Shown here: positions 44,504 through 55,243 of the stretch, piece by piece
How positions within the stretch are numbered: position 1 is the first letter of the stretch
Layout of the letters: every line of letters begins with the position of its first letter
Origin: Medicago truncatula
Taxonomy: Eukaryota; Streptophyta; Magnoliopsida; Fabales; Fabaceae
Length of the DNA: 64,000 nucleotides
Assembly (NCBI RefSeq): GCF_003473485.1
Contig: NC_053045.1
Span: 45,488,494-45,552,493 of the forward strand
Reading direction: 5' to 3'
Program-made: the position numbers and the translations under genes
The notes under the pieces: model-generated
The model's input: the letters and a program-made list of their open reading frames with translations, nothing else
Databases searched by the model: none
What the model was told of the DNA's origin: nothing

Positions 44504-46414
44504 ATGGATTTGAATAAGAAAGCTGTACTGTTTCCTCATGATGCTGAGCTTAGGATTGGCAATACTGCATTAAGCTTGAATGGTATTGGCTTTGGAGAAA
44601 CCAATAATACTGATTATGGATGTCGTGAGAGGAATCTTGGGATGGAGTTTTCCAATGCTTCTGATGATGGCTGCAGATTGGTTCTTGGATTGGGTCCAAC
44701 CCCGAAGGCATATGGAGATGACTACAATGACATGATGTTTAATAAAAAGAAAAAATCAGCCAGTCTTTTTTCTCAGAGCATGCCATCTGAATGTGAATCA
44801 ATTCTTCAACTTGGCCTTTCAGGTGCAGCAAATGAGACATCAAGTGTAATGGAGTACTCGGGTTCAACAGAGACTGACGTGAATCTTTCATGTTTCTCCA
44901 GCCAGACATCAGGAGAATATAATTATGCAATGATACCTGTCGTTGATGAGGGTTCTACCTCAGCAAAGAAATCAGGTGGTTATATGCCATCACTTCTTTT
45001 AGCTCCAAGAATGGATAATGCTGAAATTTCAGTGCAGACACAAGAACTAATTCTTGGGACTAAATCTCAGATGTGCCCCGAACCATCCAGTGCAACAAAT
45101 CAATCACTTGGCACCACATCTGGTCCTCAGGAAACCGCGATAAGTTCACAGAACCGAACAAGCAATCCTAAGAGATGCAGATTTTTTGGCTGTTCAAAGG
45201 GAGCTCGAGGTGCTTCAGGTCTTTGTATTGGACATGGGGGTGGACAGAGATGTCAGAAACCAGGATGCAACAAGGGTGCTGAGAGTCGTACTGCTTATTG
45301 TAAGGCCCATGGTGGAGGCAAGAGGTGCCAACACTTAGGGTGTACCAAAAGTGCCGAGGGGAAGACAGATTATTGCATAGCACACGGTGGTGGTAGGCGA
45401 TGTGGGTATCCAGGTGGGTGCGCAAAAGCTGCACGAGGTAAGTCGGGACTTTGTATTAGACATGGAGGAGGTAAGAGATGCACGATAGAAGGCTGCACCA
45501 GAAGTGCTGAAGGGCAAGCTGGGCTGTGCATCTCCCATGGGGGTGGACGCCGTTGTCAGTATCGCGAATGTTCAAAGGGTGCACAAGGGAGCACCATGTT
45601 TTGCAAGGCACATGGTGGTGGGAAGCGTTGCTCATTTGCTGGGTGCACCAAAGGTGCTGAAGGAAGCACCCCACTATGCAAGGCCCACGGTGGAGGCAAG
45701 CGTTGCCTTTTCAATGGTGGTGGTATTTGTCCAAAAAGCGTACATGGAGGAACAAACTTTTGTGTTGCTCATGGTGGTGGAAAGAGGTGTGCTGTTTCCG
45801 GTTGCACCAAGAGTGCACGTGGCCGTACCGACTGTTGTGTTAGGCATGGCGGGGGTAAACGCTGCAAGTTTGAAAGCTGTGGGAAGAGTGCTCAAGGGAG
45901 CACAGATTTCTGCAAGGCCCATGGTGGAGGAAAACGATGCAATTGGGGAGATGGAAAGTGCGAGAAATTTGCAAGGGGAAAAAGCGGGCTCTGTGCTGCT
46001 CACTGCAGCTTGTTGCAAGAAAGCGAAATGAGCAAGGGAAGTCTAATTGCACCGGGACTTTTCCGTGGTCTTGTGCCTTCTGCTTCCACTGCCTGTAGCA
46101 GTTATGAGAACAACACCTCCTCAGGCGTCAGCGTTGTGTCTGATTCCTATGATTCTACGGAAACACCTACAAGAAGACATCACCACCTTATACCCAAGGA
46201 GGTGTTAGTTCCACTCTCAATGAAATCACCATCTTACTCAAACTTCTTGGCAGCCAATAAGCCAACACAAGACAGAAACCTCCAAAACATTGCTGCCGGC
46301 TGCAGTGGTACTAAAAAAGCCTCCGACTTTAATTTGCCGGAGGGCAGGGTTCACGGTGGCGACCTCATGTTGTTTTTTGGAGGGAATCTCAAAAATGCAC
46401 TTGATGGTATCTGA
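44504..46414 (+). CDS. Loricrin-related / WRKY19-like Cys-His repeat protein (no WRKY domain)
   Basis: A 636-residue protein encoded by one coding exon. The start is the ATG at 44504 (MDLNKKAVLFPHD); a non-ATG extension to 44486 is rejected. Residues 224-501 form eleven tandem repeats of about 25 residues with consensus RC-x4-C-x(10)-C-x2-HGGGK, ten ending HGGG and the last AHC. Repeats 4, 8 and 11 have small spacing changes. This Cys3His pattern is the repeat region annotated in plant genes labelled WRKY19-like or loricrin-related; no WRKYGQK is present. Two LxLxL strings, LVLGL (59-63) and LQLGL (101-105), resemble EAR repression motifs, suggesting a nuclear transcriptional role, but this is inference. 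Function of the family is poorly known. The leader contains a uORF, so translational control is likely. Confidence 0.9.
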   Translation: MDLNKKAVLFPHDAELRIGNTALSLNGIGFGETNNTDYGCRERNLGMEFSNASDDGCRLVLGLGPTPKAYGDDYNDMMFNKKKKSASLFSQSMPSECESILQLGLSGAANETSSVMEYSGSTETDVNLSCFSSQTSGEYNYAMIPVVDEGSTSAKKSGGYMPSLLLAPRMDNAEISVQTQELILGTKSQMCPEPSSATNQSLGTTSGPQETAISSQNRTSNPKRCRFFGCSKGARGASGLCIGHGGGQRCQKPGCNKGAESRTAYCKAHGGGKRCQHLGCTKSAEGKTDYCIAHGGGRRCGYPGGCAKAARGKSGLCIRHGGGKRCTIEGCTRSAEGQAGLCISHGGGRRCQYRECSKGAQGSTMFCKAHGGGKRCSFAGCTKGAEGSTPLCKAHGGGKRCLFNGGGICPKSVHGGTNFCVAHGGGKRCAVSGCTKSARGRTDCCVRHGGGKRCKFESCGKSAQGSTDFCKAHGGGKRCNWGDGKCEKFARGKSGLCAAHCSLLQESEMSKGSLIAPGLFRGLVPSASTACSSYENNTSSGVSVVSDSYDSTETPTRRHHHLIPKEVLVPLSMKSPSYSNFLAANKPTQDRNLQNIAAGCSGTKKASDFNLPEGRVHGGDLMLFFGGNLKNALDGI

Positions 46415-46805
46415 AGTCAGAGGGAGTTTCAAGTTTGTGACTCTCAAGCTGTATGTAGATTTCACTTTAGGAAATAGTAGGGACCATTCCTGTGCATAAG
46501 TGTTTGTGCAACATGTTGAGTAACTCAGTTATTATTGTTGTGTGTTGATAAGTTGATTATTAGCCATTAAGCTCTTATTGTTTGTAGTGTTTCTCCATTC
46601 TTCAATGATGTAAGGTGTCAACGTGGCAATCTCAAACAATAAGCACATAAATCCACTGCCACAAACAGTCTCATAATTCTGTGTTTTCTGTAATTAAATC
46701 ATTGTATTCTTAAAACCTGTAGTACTTTCTATTTTGCTTCAATTAAATACCAATGCGGTGAACCTAAACCGCCTTTAAACCTGCGTCACTATCGTGTTCC
46801 GCAAA
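46415..46805. other. 3' UTR and short intergenic spacer
   Basis: The 3' UTR of the upstream gene is followed, within about 400 bases, by the promoter of the CCCH gene. No other gene is seen. Confidence 0.5.
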
Positions 46806-46815
46806 CTATAAATAT
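46806..46815 (+). promoter_or_regulatory. TATA box of the CCCH gene
   Basis: CTATAAATAT, followed about 30 bases later by a CAACTCTCACACTTG stretch that could contain the start site. The leader that follows is CT-rich. Confidence 0.6.
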
Positions 46816-47219
46816 GAGATTTCTTCGTAACAACTCTCACACTTGAAAAACACAGACTTTATCTTCTTCCTCTTTTCTCACTCTCTAATTTCTCTCTCTG
46901 CACTAACCCTACCACACGGTGAAACCGCCATGAATCTCCATTTTCGAGCTTGTAATTTCTCTCTCCTCTATCAATTTTCAACCTTCACTATCTTGATTTC
47001 AATTTCGTTATGATTTTCTTTTCCTGGAAAATTTTCGTTCTCTGCAATCAATTGAAATTAGGTTATATCGATTGAAATTCTGAACTGAAATCAATAGTTT
47101 AGTTTGATGAAAAACTTAACGAGAGTTCACATTTCGTTCCAAGAAATGAAAATCGCGTAATGAAAATTTGTACAAATTGTGATTCGAGCTTCGTTTTTGA
47201 CATGCAGGAATTGGTTTCG

Positions 47220-50200
47220 ATGAACAACAGCAAGATGAAGAAGGTTTCGAAGTTGAGGACTTCGAACGAGAACGTTTCGCCATTGATGGTCGAGTTGGAT
47301 GATAACAGAGGACTACGTTATCTCCAATCAACAACGGTGAGTCCAGGTTTTCAACCCTACGCCGCCGAGAACTTCGACGTTACCGGCTCGCCGTCGCAGC
47401 TCGCTAAATACTTCTACGCTGTATCTCCGGTTTCTGCTAAATCAGGTGACTCCTTCACTTCTCCGATTTACGGCTCCAGTAAGTACAGGTTAGCAAAAAC
47501 GCCGCCGTACTCCGGTACCAGCAACAGCTCAGGGGGGAATAGTAGCTTCAGTTCTCGCGGTAGATTGTCTCTCTCGCCGCTTGCTTCAATTGAGAATTTG
47601 GAGAGGAAGCAGCTCTCGTCGCCGCGGATGTATCAAACGCCAGTGAAGGGTGGTGAGGAAGTTATTGTGATGGATGATATACAGGTGAGGTCAATGTCAG
47701 GAGGAAAGAACAGAAGATCTTCATCTTCTTCTTCTTCTTCCGGTAGAGGCTCTTCATCTTCCTCTTCTTCGTCCTCGAAGAGTGTGTTGTTTAAGAAGGA
47801 GGTTTGCAGAGCATGGGAGGAATCTGGAAACTGCCGCTATAACTCCAAATGCCAGGTTTGTTCCCGCCATAACTAATATGAATTTGATGATTCGATGCAA
47901 TAATAAATATCAGACTTTAGAATTAGATTAGTAAATTCAATTTCTTAAAGAATTTTATTTATCTTAATTGGAAAAACTTTTGATTTTATTTATTTATTAT
48001 TATTAGTCTAGCATGCTTTATATGTATTCTCTAATTAAGGTATGAGTTTGTTGGCATTATTTTTATTATTAAAGTAAAAGTTTGTTGGCATTGTTTTTAT
48101 TATTAAAGTAAAAGTGCTCCTGCATTAACTATTAAGTGCATGTTTGGTATCTATAGCTTTTGCAAAATCACCGCGTTTCACCATGATTTCGGCAAACTTA
48201 CCGGGATATCAAACATGCACTTAATATTCCATTTCTATTAGGCCGTAGTCGTTTAAAGGAGGATTGTCCCAAAGGACTAAAACACAACTTGCAAACAAGG
48301 GTTTGATTTGCAATTTTTAAGACTATTTAGAGACCTTTTCTTGGGTTGTATTTGTGATTTTGTGATGCCACGACTCCAATAAGGGTGTATGTGTCTGGCA
48401 GGTTGCGACTAATAGTAGTTCATTTTGTCCTGATGGGAAATTATTTATGCCTCTAACTTCGCCAAAAGTTCCGGCAGTGTCCTAACGTGATTGTTTTAGA
48501 TTTAGCATTTATTTGGAATTACGGCGGGATATTCACCTAATGCGCGATTGACTAGAAACAAGTATTTGTTGTCTCACAGAAATTGTGTTTAGAAAGCATT
48601 GGGACTCGAGAAATTTTGTCGCAACGTGAATCCAAACAAGTCATTAAAGCATCCTTATCGGTGTCTAAACACCTATAAAGTGCGATATATGATCCAATCG
48701 ATAATTTTTTTATGTCATCTGTGTCTGCATCCAAACACCTTAGAACACGCATTACGATATACCGGAGAGAACTTTACTCTTACATCCAGATGTCCATAAG
48801 TGTGTAACGTGGATGAATTAAATGTAAAGACAAACTCACTATAAATTGGACCATCCTGGACTTGAACCGGAGATCTTTTCCGTGAAGTAAATCATCGCAC
48901 CTCCGGTCTATCCAATCGGGAGTGAGGTGAGCAAAAATGCTGCGGTGCAATAAGGAAGAATATATTAAGATAGTTCTCTTAAAAATTACGAGGTTCCCTC
49001 ACCGCTCCTGCGGCAGTCAGGTATGTGAACTTCACAAATTTCTTGTTTAATTGGGCCAGATAGGAAATTTGCCTTTTGGTACTGATTCCAAGTATAGGTT
49101 ATTCTGATTTTGGGATGGGTTAAAATCAATCAATGAAACTTTCCCAAACCAAATTACTTTCCCAAAAACAAGGTGGTTGTTTCATTATAAATCTAGGTTG
49201 TTTTATTTCATCATATCCTAGAATGAATGCTATGAACGACTGCAACCCGGTTAATTTCGTGGAGCAATAATTTTGGTATGATCTGCCTGATATTGGCTTC
49301 TCAGTTGATAAGTCAGATTTGAGCATCACAAGCAAATTGATACTCTAAATAAAACACAGAAAATTTTCTCCCAAATTTTAATTACAATCATCAATCTGAT
49401 TATTGAAAAATAAGATATTAATATATGGGCACCCCATTGACTCAAAAGATCTAAAGATACAATCAAATATATAAAATTGTAATCTAAAGATCTCTGCAGG
49501 AAGAAGTACCTTTACTTCTTAATTTTCTTTACCTTGACATCTATAGTTCTATACGTAGTTGGGTTTTTAAATTCTGCAATCTCTGTTGGTTTCTTTTCGT
49601 TTTTTTGGTTCCTTTTAGTGCATAAGGAATGTCGTGCAGTTGCAGATTCAGTCACAAAAGAGTGTCTGAGTCTTTGTTGTCATTGCTGGACACGTATTGG
49701 TTAACCAGACTATGATACTAGGGATCCAAAGTGTGGCCAGATAGTTTGATTAAGAATCTTGGAGCTTTAGAGACTCACATTTGACTGCTGCAATGTTCTG
49801 TCATTCTGCCACCAATCACTCTCTCTGTAGAATTGTATATTGAGGGTCTATTTGGATTGATTTATTTGAGTTTATCTACTAACATAAGCACCTGTAAAAC
49901 TGTTTGGGAGAGTTTATAGAAACAGCTTATGTAGTTATGTAGAATTCTATGGATATGTCATAAGTTGTTTTCAACATAGTTCCATTAGCCCTCAATGGTA
50001 GTTTACAAAAACAGTTTTACAACTCATGAAAATTGTTTGGCTTCATTTTATCTTTCGTTATAAAAATGGTTTATACATAAGCACTTGCACCATAAGAACT
50101 TATGCTATAAGTGCTTAATTAAACCATTTATCCAAATAGGACCTAAACGTTGAATTGCCGGATAATGCTTGTTGATTTCTGAATGGGGAATGTGGTACAT

Positions 50201-51341
50201 TTGAATGCTAGTGTTTGGCATGAATAAATTGAAGTAAATAAAAAAGTGGCATAGAATGATAGGGGACTAGGATCTCCTATTAGGAAGGTATACAGTAGGA
50301 GGGATAGGAGGGAAACAGAAGATAATGACACTGTAACTAACTGATGGCTGTGAAACTAACATTACAGTTAGTGAGTTATGGAAGTTAGTTGTTTGTTGTG
50401 ATAGGCTTTCTATATAAGGGAGTCATAAGGTGGTTAGCAGTAGAAGGTATCGATTAAGATAATTTTTGTGGAGTCCAGGTCTCTGACATTCTGTTACGTG
50501 TAATTACAATAAAGATTCAATGAAGATTCAATTAAGACTAATATTCTCTGTTTATTCTTGAGTTGGATCTTATCATAGAACATTTATGGAACTGCATTTT
50601 GTTGAAAACCTGTAAGATATTATTGTACTTCTATTGAACTGCATTTTGTTTAAACTGTCTGTCTTTGCTATTTGAATGCTGACACTATCATCCTTTTGCA
50701 GTTTGCCCATGGAAGAGAAGAGCTTCATCTAAGTCGTCTCTCCATGAAGAGTAAATCTGAGGTAACAGTCACATTATATATACATGACCTTGTCCTTTAG
50801 CATAATAAATACCTAATCAGTGGTTAAGTATTTCTACTTCAATTTTTTTTTTTTTTTTGAGCAATAGCATTTCTTCTTGATTGTGTAGGCACAGATGGGC
50901 AGATTATCTATGAGAGCAGGACTGTGCTTGTATGGCCCGGACAGCCGCATTCTTCCTGAATCCGCTGAAGTAGCTGAATCTGGACCTGTAGTCACAAGAC
51001 TTGCAAGATCTCAACCAGCTTCCCCTGAACCTCATCGCACTCATGCCAGCCTGGACAGCCGTATTGTTCCTGAATCCGCTGAAGTAGCTGAACCTGGACC
51101 TGCAGTCACAAGACTTGCAAGATCCCAACCAACTTCGCCTGAACCTCATCGTACCCCTGTCAATCCAAACACCATCAGCGACTGGTCACCCCTGGACGAT
51201 GGCATTGAGGCTGTCCTCCCAAATGGTTCAGACAGAGTTCCCTCTAGGGAGGAAGTTGATGCATACATTTTTGGCATTCTCAATCAGCCGACCACTAAAA
51301 GAAGACTACCAGTGTTTGCGGCACTTTGCGAGGGGCAGTAA
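47220..51341 (+). CDS. Single CCCH zinc-finger protein
   Basis: Three exons (47220-47855, 50702-50761, 50889-51341) with GT-AG borders, all phase 0, giving 382 residues. The start at 47220 (MNNSKMKKVSKL) is preferred because GACATGCAG just upstream looks like the acceptor of a leader intron; in-frame Mets at 47160 and 47202 are alternatives. The finger C-x8-C-x5-C-x3-H uses Cys196, Cys205, Cys211 and His215 and is split by intron 1 between Gln212 and Phe213. Before it is a Ser-rich block (about 164-188). After it, a 38-residue unit containing SRI-PESAEVAE and TRLARSQP-SPEPHRT occurs twice in tandem (114 bp period, 50940 and 51054). The C-terminus has REEVDAYIFGILN and KRRLPVFAAL. Single-finger CCCH proteins often bind RNA, but targets are unknown. 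Intron 1 is 2.85 kb and holds a plastid insertion and MITEs. Confidence 0.85.
48131..48224. mobile_element. Small palindromic MITE in CCCH intron 1
   Basis: ATTAAGTGCATGTTTGGTAT at the left is complemented, with one mismatch, by ATATCAAACATGCACTTAAT at the right. The total is only 94 bp. Confidence 0.65.
48838..48930 (-). other. Plastid DNA insertion: intron end and 3' exon of trnI-GAU
   Basis: The minus strand reads GATTGGATAGACCGGAGGTG, CGATGATTTACTTCACGG, then ATCTCCGGTTCAAGTCCAGG and ATGGTCC. As I remember it, chloroplast trnI-GAU has the same order at the intron 3' end (a GGTGCGATGATTTACTTCACGG stretch, cited here only in part) and its 3' exon with GGTTCAAGTCCAGGATGGCC. Several mismatches show age. 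The 5' exon with the GAU anticodon is absent, so it is not a tRNA gene. Confidence 0.6.
49844..50144. mobile_element. MITE in CCCH intron 1
   Basis: GGGTCTATTTGGATTGATTT at the left and ATCCAAATAGGACCT at the right are inverted termini around an AT-rich body of about 300 bp containing AAGCACTTGCACCATAAG-type repeats. No transposase. Confidence 0.6.
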
Positions 51342-52406
51342 TCTCCATGACGACTAGCAAAAAGACTCCTATCTGTTGGATATTACTTTCAAACCCATTT
51401 TTCTACCTTTTGAATAATTTCCCCCCATTTGTTAGATAAATAAATAAGTACAATCATTGTTGGGTGTGCTGCTAATGATGTTCTGGGAGAGTTGATGACT
51501 AGATTACCAGTACTGTGTATATATTTCAAAATAATGACACATTTTTACAAGAAAGGCAAAACCCAGCAATGGTTTGATTGAACAACTACTTTCTGAATCA
51601 TTGACTGATTCTTTAATAAGTTCTGAATTTCGTGTTCGGCATATGATTTGCATTGTAATTTTACTAGATTGCACTAACTCCCTCCAGTTCTCAAATTAGG
51701 CAATAATTGAGGAATGTTACAACTTATAACTGCAATTATTAGTAGTATCTTGGATGGCTAGCTTCTGGCTTCATTACATTAAGTTGTTAAGAGTACATTA
51801 GACTAATGGACGTGGTTGTTTTTGTCTAATCTATTTCCCTCATGGTAAGTACAACCAGCTTTCATTTCTAGATAGCAAATTTATTAGAAATTATGATTTC
51901 ATATTTTTACGCTTCCCCTTTCTATCCTCGTCTCGTGTCAAGGACAGGGAAGATGTAGCTAGGGATGTGTATCAGTTGCTTTATAATTTAAGCCAAACAA
52001 CTATCCGCGTTTTCAGTGAAGCTAGGAATACCAACTTCGCTAGGAATACCAACTTCTTAAAATCTCATTGAATTTTGCATAGGGACACTAGAATATATCA
52101 CCTAACACAAATCCAAACAAACCATAAGTAGTCTTATGTTTTGCTGGATGTTGTTTATGCGTTAGCCACCGATCATAAATATCTTTGGTTAGTTTACACA
52201 TTTTTTTTTGTCTTAAGTATAAAATTTGAACTATTAGGTTGCGTGTGTAGGAGCAGTGTCCAACTAGGCCTAATTATCTTATGTTAGCTGATGTTATGGG
52301 GATGGCGACCCCTAAAATTATCTCTATTTAATTTTCTTTTTTTCTTAGGCTTAGGCCCCTTTTTTTTCCAAAAAAAAAGTATAAAATTTGAAATTCTCTA
52401 TCATGA
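51342..52406. other. 3' region of the CCCH gene and spacer
   Basis: No gene seen. AGCTAGGAATACCAACTTC occurs twice in tandem (about 52021-52057), an 18-20 bp direct repeat. Confidence 0.4.
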
Positions 52407-52415
52407 TGCTTTAAG

Positions 52416-53263
52416 GGTGGGGTTTAGCATGGGAAAGACCAGTTGCTTCCCATCATGGGAAAGTTGCTTTTTAACCATCAGATCATTTGATGAGCATAGT
52501 TTTATGGTAGACAGCCAATACTAGATTTGTTTTCTGCATCTTCATAATATTCATCCTCTGTTCACGTAATCTAGAAAGAAAAAAACAATTTCACTTTCTT
52601 CTCAAACCCAAAATTCACGAAGCATACAATCTTGTCTATTTTCCAAAAATCAATACAAATTTAACCCATTTTCTAAATCTCATCCATCTTCAACCCATTT
52701 TCCTAAATCTAATTCCCAAATCACAGGCAAAAGCTACGGTTATTTATTTTTCATAAATCAATGGAGATAAAAATGAGATTACAATTTTTAAATTCTAATC
52801 AAATATTACAATGCATGTTCAATAGAATTCTTTAAGGTTAAATTTTGAACGTTTATGATTTTGCCCATTTTCCAGATTGAGGGTATTGGATTGGAAACAT
52901 ATAGAAATCATATGAGTTTGGGATAGAAGTGGTTATGCAAATGAAGGTGTAGTTTGTTTTGTGTTTGGGAATTCAAAAATTGGGAAAAGAAAATAATTGA
53001 GAAGAATAGATTTTGATTTCAACTATAGAGAAGAATGAATCAAATGAGTTAAAACGAAGATTTGGGTGAACTAGAAAATTTGGATTTTTTTTTCTTCTTT
53101 CAGATATGTGCAAGAGAAAGGGAATAGTGACAAAGAATATTGAAAGAAAAAAAATACCGTGTTGAGGGTCTATGATAAAACTATGTTCTTCGCTCGATCT
53201 AACCATTAAAAATAACTTTTCCATGGTGGAAAACAACTAACTTTTCCCATGCTAAATCTCACC
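52416..53263. mobile_element. Mutator-like MITE with 9-bp target duplication
   Basis: The termini GGTGGGGTTTAGCATGGG and CCCATGCTAAATCTCACC are inverted repeats that extend, diverged, for about 115 bp. TGCTTTAAG flanks both ends exactly (52407-52415 and 53264-53272), the 9-bp duplication typical of Mutator-like transposition. The 848-bp interior has no transposase and only chance ORFs. Confidence 0.85.
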
Positions 53264-53372
53264 TGCTTTAAGCACATTGTTTACGAAATTCATAAAAGAA
53301 AATTCTATCTTACAAATAAAAATTAAAGCCAAAGTTGATTTTGAATCTTTAAACAATATTCTAAGCCATTTA

Positions 53373-53666
53373 CTACATCCGTCTCTAATTATAAGTCCTT
53401 TTTGAAAAAATAACGAGAATTAAGATAATGGATATTTGTATTAAATATGTTTGTAATTACTATTGTTTTTACAATTTTATCTTTTAAAAAAGAGGGTTGG
53501 CTTATGTTTTCAACATTCTATTTATTGCCGATTGAACAAAAATATGTATAATAAATAGGACATGTATGTAAAGAAATAATTAATGTAGTTGGAAATAGAA
53601 AAGGGGTCTTATAAAAAGGAACAAAAAAGAATCTCAAAAGAGTCTTATAATTAGGGACGGAGATAG
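53373..53666. mobile_element. Stowaway-type MITE
   Basis: CTACATCCGTCTCTAATTAT at the left is complemented by ATAATTAGGGACGGAGATAG at the right, with TA at both borders. Length is 294 bp. It ends about 165 bases before the ATG of the apparent transit-peptide frame of the FAD gene, so it sits in that gene's promoter or leader. Confidence 0.8.
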
Positions 53667-53831
53667 TAGTTAGCATTTTGTATTTTTTAATATTAAAGTA
53701 GAAATTGCACCCTGGTCCCTATCAAGATAGATATACATCAGAGACATAGTTAGTCATATTGCCACCAATCAAAGGCTTTGAACATTTTCCTAACTAAAAA
53801 AATAACTCAAAACCTTATCTAACTCTCCAAA

Positions 53832-53975
53832 ATGACTATCATCACAATTTCCCTCCCTTCCACAAACCCCTCCATCTTCTTCCCTTCGTATCCAAAACCA
53901 TTCAAATTCAATCCCAAATGCTCCTCCCAGCTTACCCCCACCCCTCCTCACTCCCCAAAACCGGCGTCATTATAA
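53832..53975 (+). other. Out-of-frame transit-peptide-like ORF overlapping the FAD gene
   Basis: ATG at 53832 gives a 47-residue frame, Ser/Thr/Pro-rich, without acidic residues, resembling a plastid transit peptide, ending at TAA 53973-53975. It overlaps the first 58 bases of the FAD ORF in a different frame. CCCCAAAACC at about 53953-53962 is a homopolymer-rich place where a one-base change would join the two frames. Confidence 0.6.
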
Positions 53976-55243
53976 TCGGCGCCGGCCTCGCCGGCTTAGC
54001 TGCTGCAACCCACCTCAACTCCCAGAACATCCCTTTCGTCCTCCTCGAATCATCCAACGCCGTCGGTGGCCGCGTCCGTACCGACATTGTTGACGGCTTC
54101 CTCCTTGACCGTGGCTTCCAAATCTTTATCACAGCTTATCCAGAAGCTCAAAAACTCCTCAATTACCAATCCTTAAACCTCCAAAAATTCTACTCCGGTG
54201 CTAAAATCTTCTACAACGGCCAATTCCACACCGTCGCTGATCCACTTCGCCATTTCTTCGATTCGGCAAAATCCCTAACCAATCCCATCGGTTCTGTCTT
54301 CGACAAATTACTCATCGGAACCACCAGAATCGGTGTCCTTACAAAATCCGATGAACAAATTCTCACCGCAGAAGAAATTCCCACAATCGACTTACTGAAG
54401 AAGCTAGGATTTTCAGATTCGATCATCGGAAGATTCTTCCGACCGTTTTTCGGGGGAATCTTCTTCGATCCAGAACTCGAAACAACTTCTAGATTATTCG
54501 ATTTCATCTTCAAGTGTCTCGCTCTTGGAGAAAATACTCTTCCGGCGAAAGGGATATCAGCGATTCCGGAACAATTAGCGGCGAGGTTACCGTCAGATTC
54601 AATCTTGCTGAACACGAAAGCAGTTTCCGTTGATTTTGACGACTCCAATCCGCCGCGTGTGAGGTTGCAAAACGGTGACGTTTTGAGTGGCGAGTTAGGA
54701 GTGATCGTGGCAGTTGAAGAACCTGCTTTGGTTAAATTATTACCGGGAAAGAAAAACCCGGTTTTTAAAAAACCGGTTCGGAGTACGGTTTGTTTATATT
54801 TTACCGCGAACCCTGATGAAATCCCGGTCCGTGATCCAGTTCTGTTTTTAAACGGTTCTGGTCAAGGAATAGTTAATAACATGTTTTTTGTGACAAATGT
54901 AGCACCATCATATGCACCACCAAACAAAGCATTGATTTCAGTATCATTGATTGGGTTATTTGAGGATGTGTCTGAAGATGAGCTAGTGCTTAAGGTGATT
55001 CAAGAACTTTCGGGTTGGTTTGGGGATAAAATGGTAAAAGAATGGAAGCATTTGAGGACTTATAGGATTGAGTATGCACAACCTAATCAGTGTCCACCTA
55101 CGAATTTGAAGAAAAACCCAACAATTGAACAGGGTTTGTATTTGTGCGGTGATTATTTGACTTCAGCTACATTTGACGGTGCTTTGGTTTCTGGTAGGAG
55201 AGCAGCTGAATCACTGTTAAATGATAGAGCCTTCTTTGGCTAA
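53918..55243 (+). CDS. FAD-dependent amine-oxidase / phytoene-desaturase-like oxidoreductase
   Basis: An intronless ORF of 441 residues. The Rossmann motif IIIGAGLAGLAAA is at 18-30 with Glu44 for ribose binding, followed by GGRVRT (50-55). The FAD-closing C-terminal motif GLYLCGDYLTSATFDGALVS precedes SGRRAAESLL. RPFFGGIFFDPELETTSRLF matches plant and cyanobacterial proteins related to phytoene desaturase and protoporphyrinogen oxidase, whose plant members are usually plastid-targeted. The ORF itself starts only 15 residues before the FAD motif. A separate ATG at 53832 opens a 47-codon frame rich in Ser, Thr and Pro, starting MTIITISLPSTNPSIFFPSY, that looks like the transit peptide but is in another frame and stops at 53975. 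Either one base is gained or lost near 53950-53965, or translation begins at 53918. Exact substrate unknown. Confidence 0.85.
   Translation: MLLPAYPHPSSLPKTGVIIIGAGLAGLAAATHLNSQNIPFVLLESSNAVGGRVRTDIVDGFLLDRGFQIFITAYPEAQKLLNYQSLNLQKFYSGAKIFYNGQFHTVADPLRHFFDSAKSLTNPIGSVFDKLLIGTTRIGVLTKSDEQILTAEEIPTIDLLKKLGFSDSIIGRFFRPFFGGIFFDPELETTSRLFDFIFKCLALGENTLPAKGISAIPEQLAARLPSDSILLNTKAVSVDFDDSNPPRVRLQNGDVLSGELGVIVAVEEPALVKLLPGKKNPVFKKPVRSTVCLYFTANPDEIPVRDPVLFLNGSGQGIVNNMFFVTNVAPSYAPPNKALISVSLIGLFEDVSEDELVLKVIQELSGWFGDKMVKEWKHLRTYRIEYAQPNQCPPTNLKKNPTIEQGLYLCGDYLTSATFDGALVSGRRAAESLLNDRAFFG

Noticed and set aside
45168..46052. Several antisense and alternate-frame ORFs over the Cys-His repeat gene
   Set aside because: They are shadows of the repeat-rich coding exon. 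They contain no domains and follow its 75-bp periodicity.
48838..48930. Functional tRNA gene
   Set aside because: Only the intron end and 3' exon of a plastid tRNA are present. The anticodon-bearing 5' exon is missing.
54211..54648. 145-codon minus ORF inside the FAD gene
   Set aside because: Antisense shadow of a strongly conserved coding sequence on plus. No recognisable domain.
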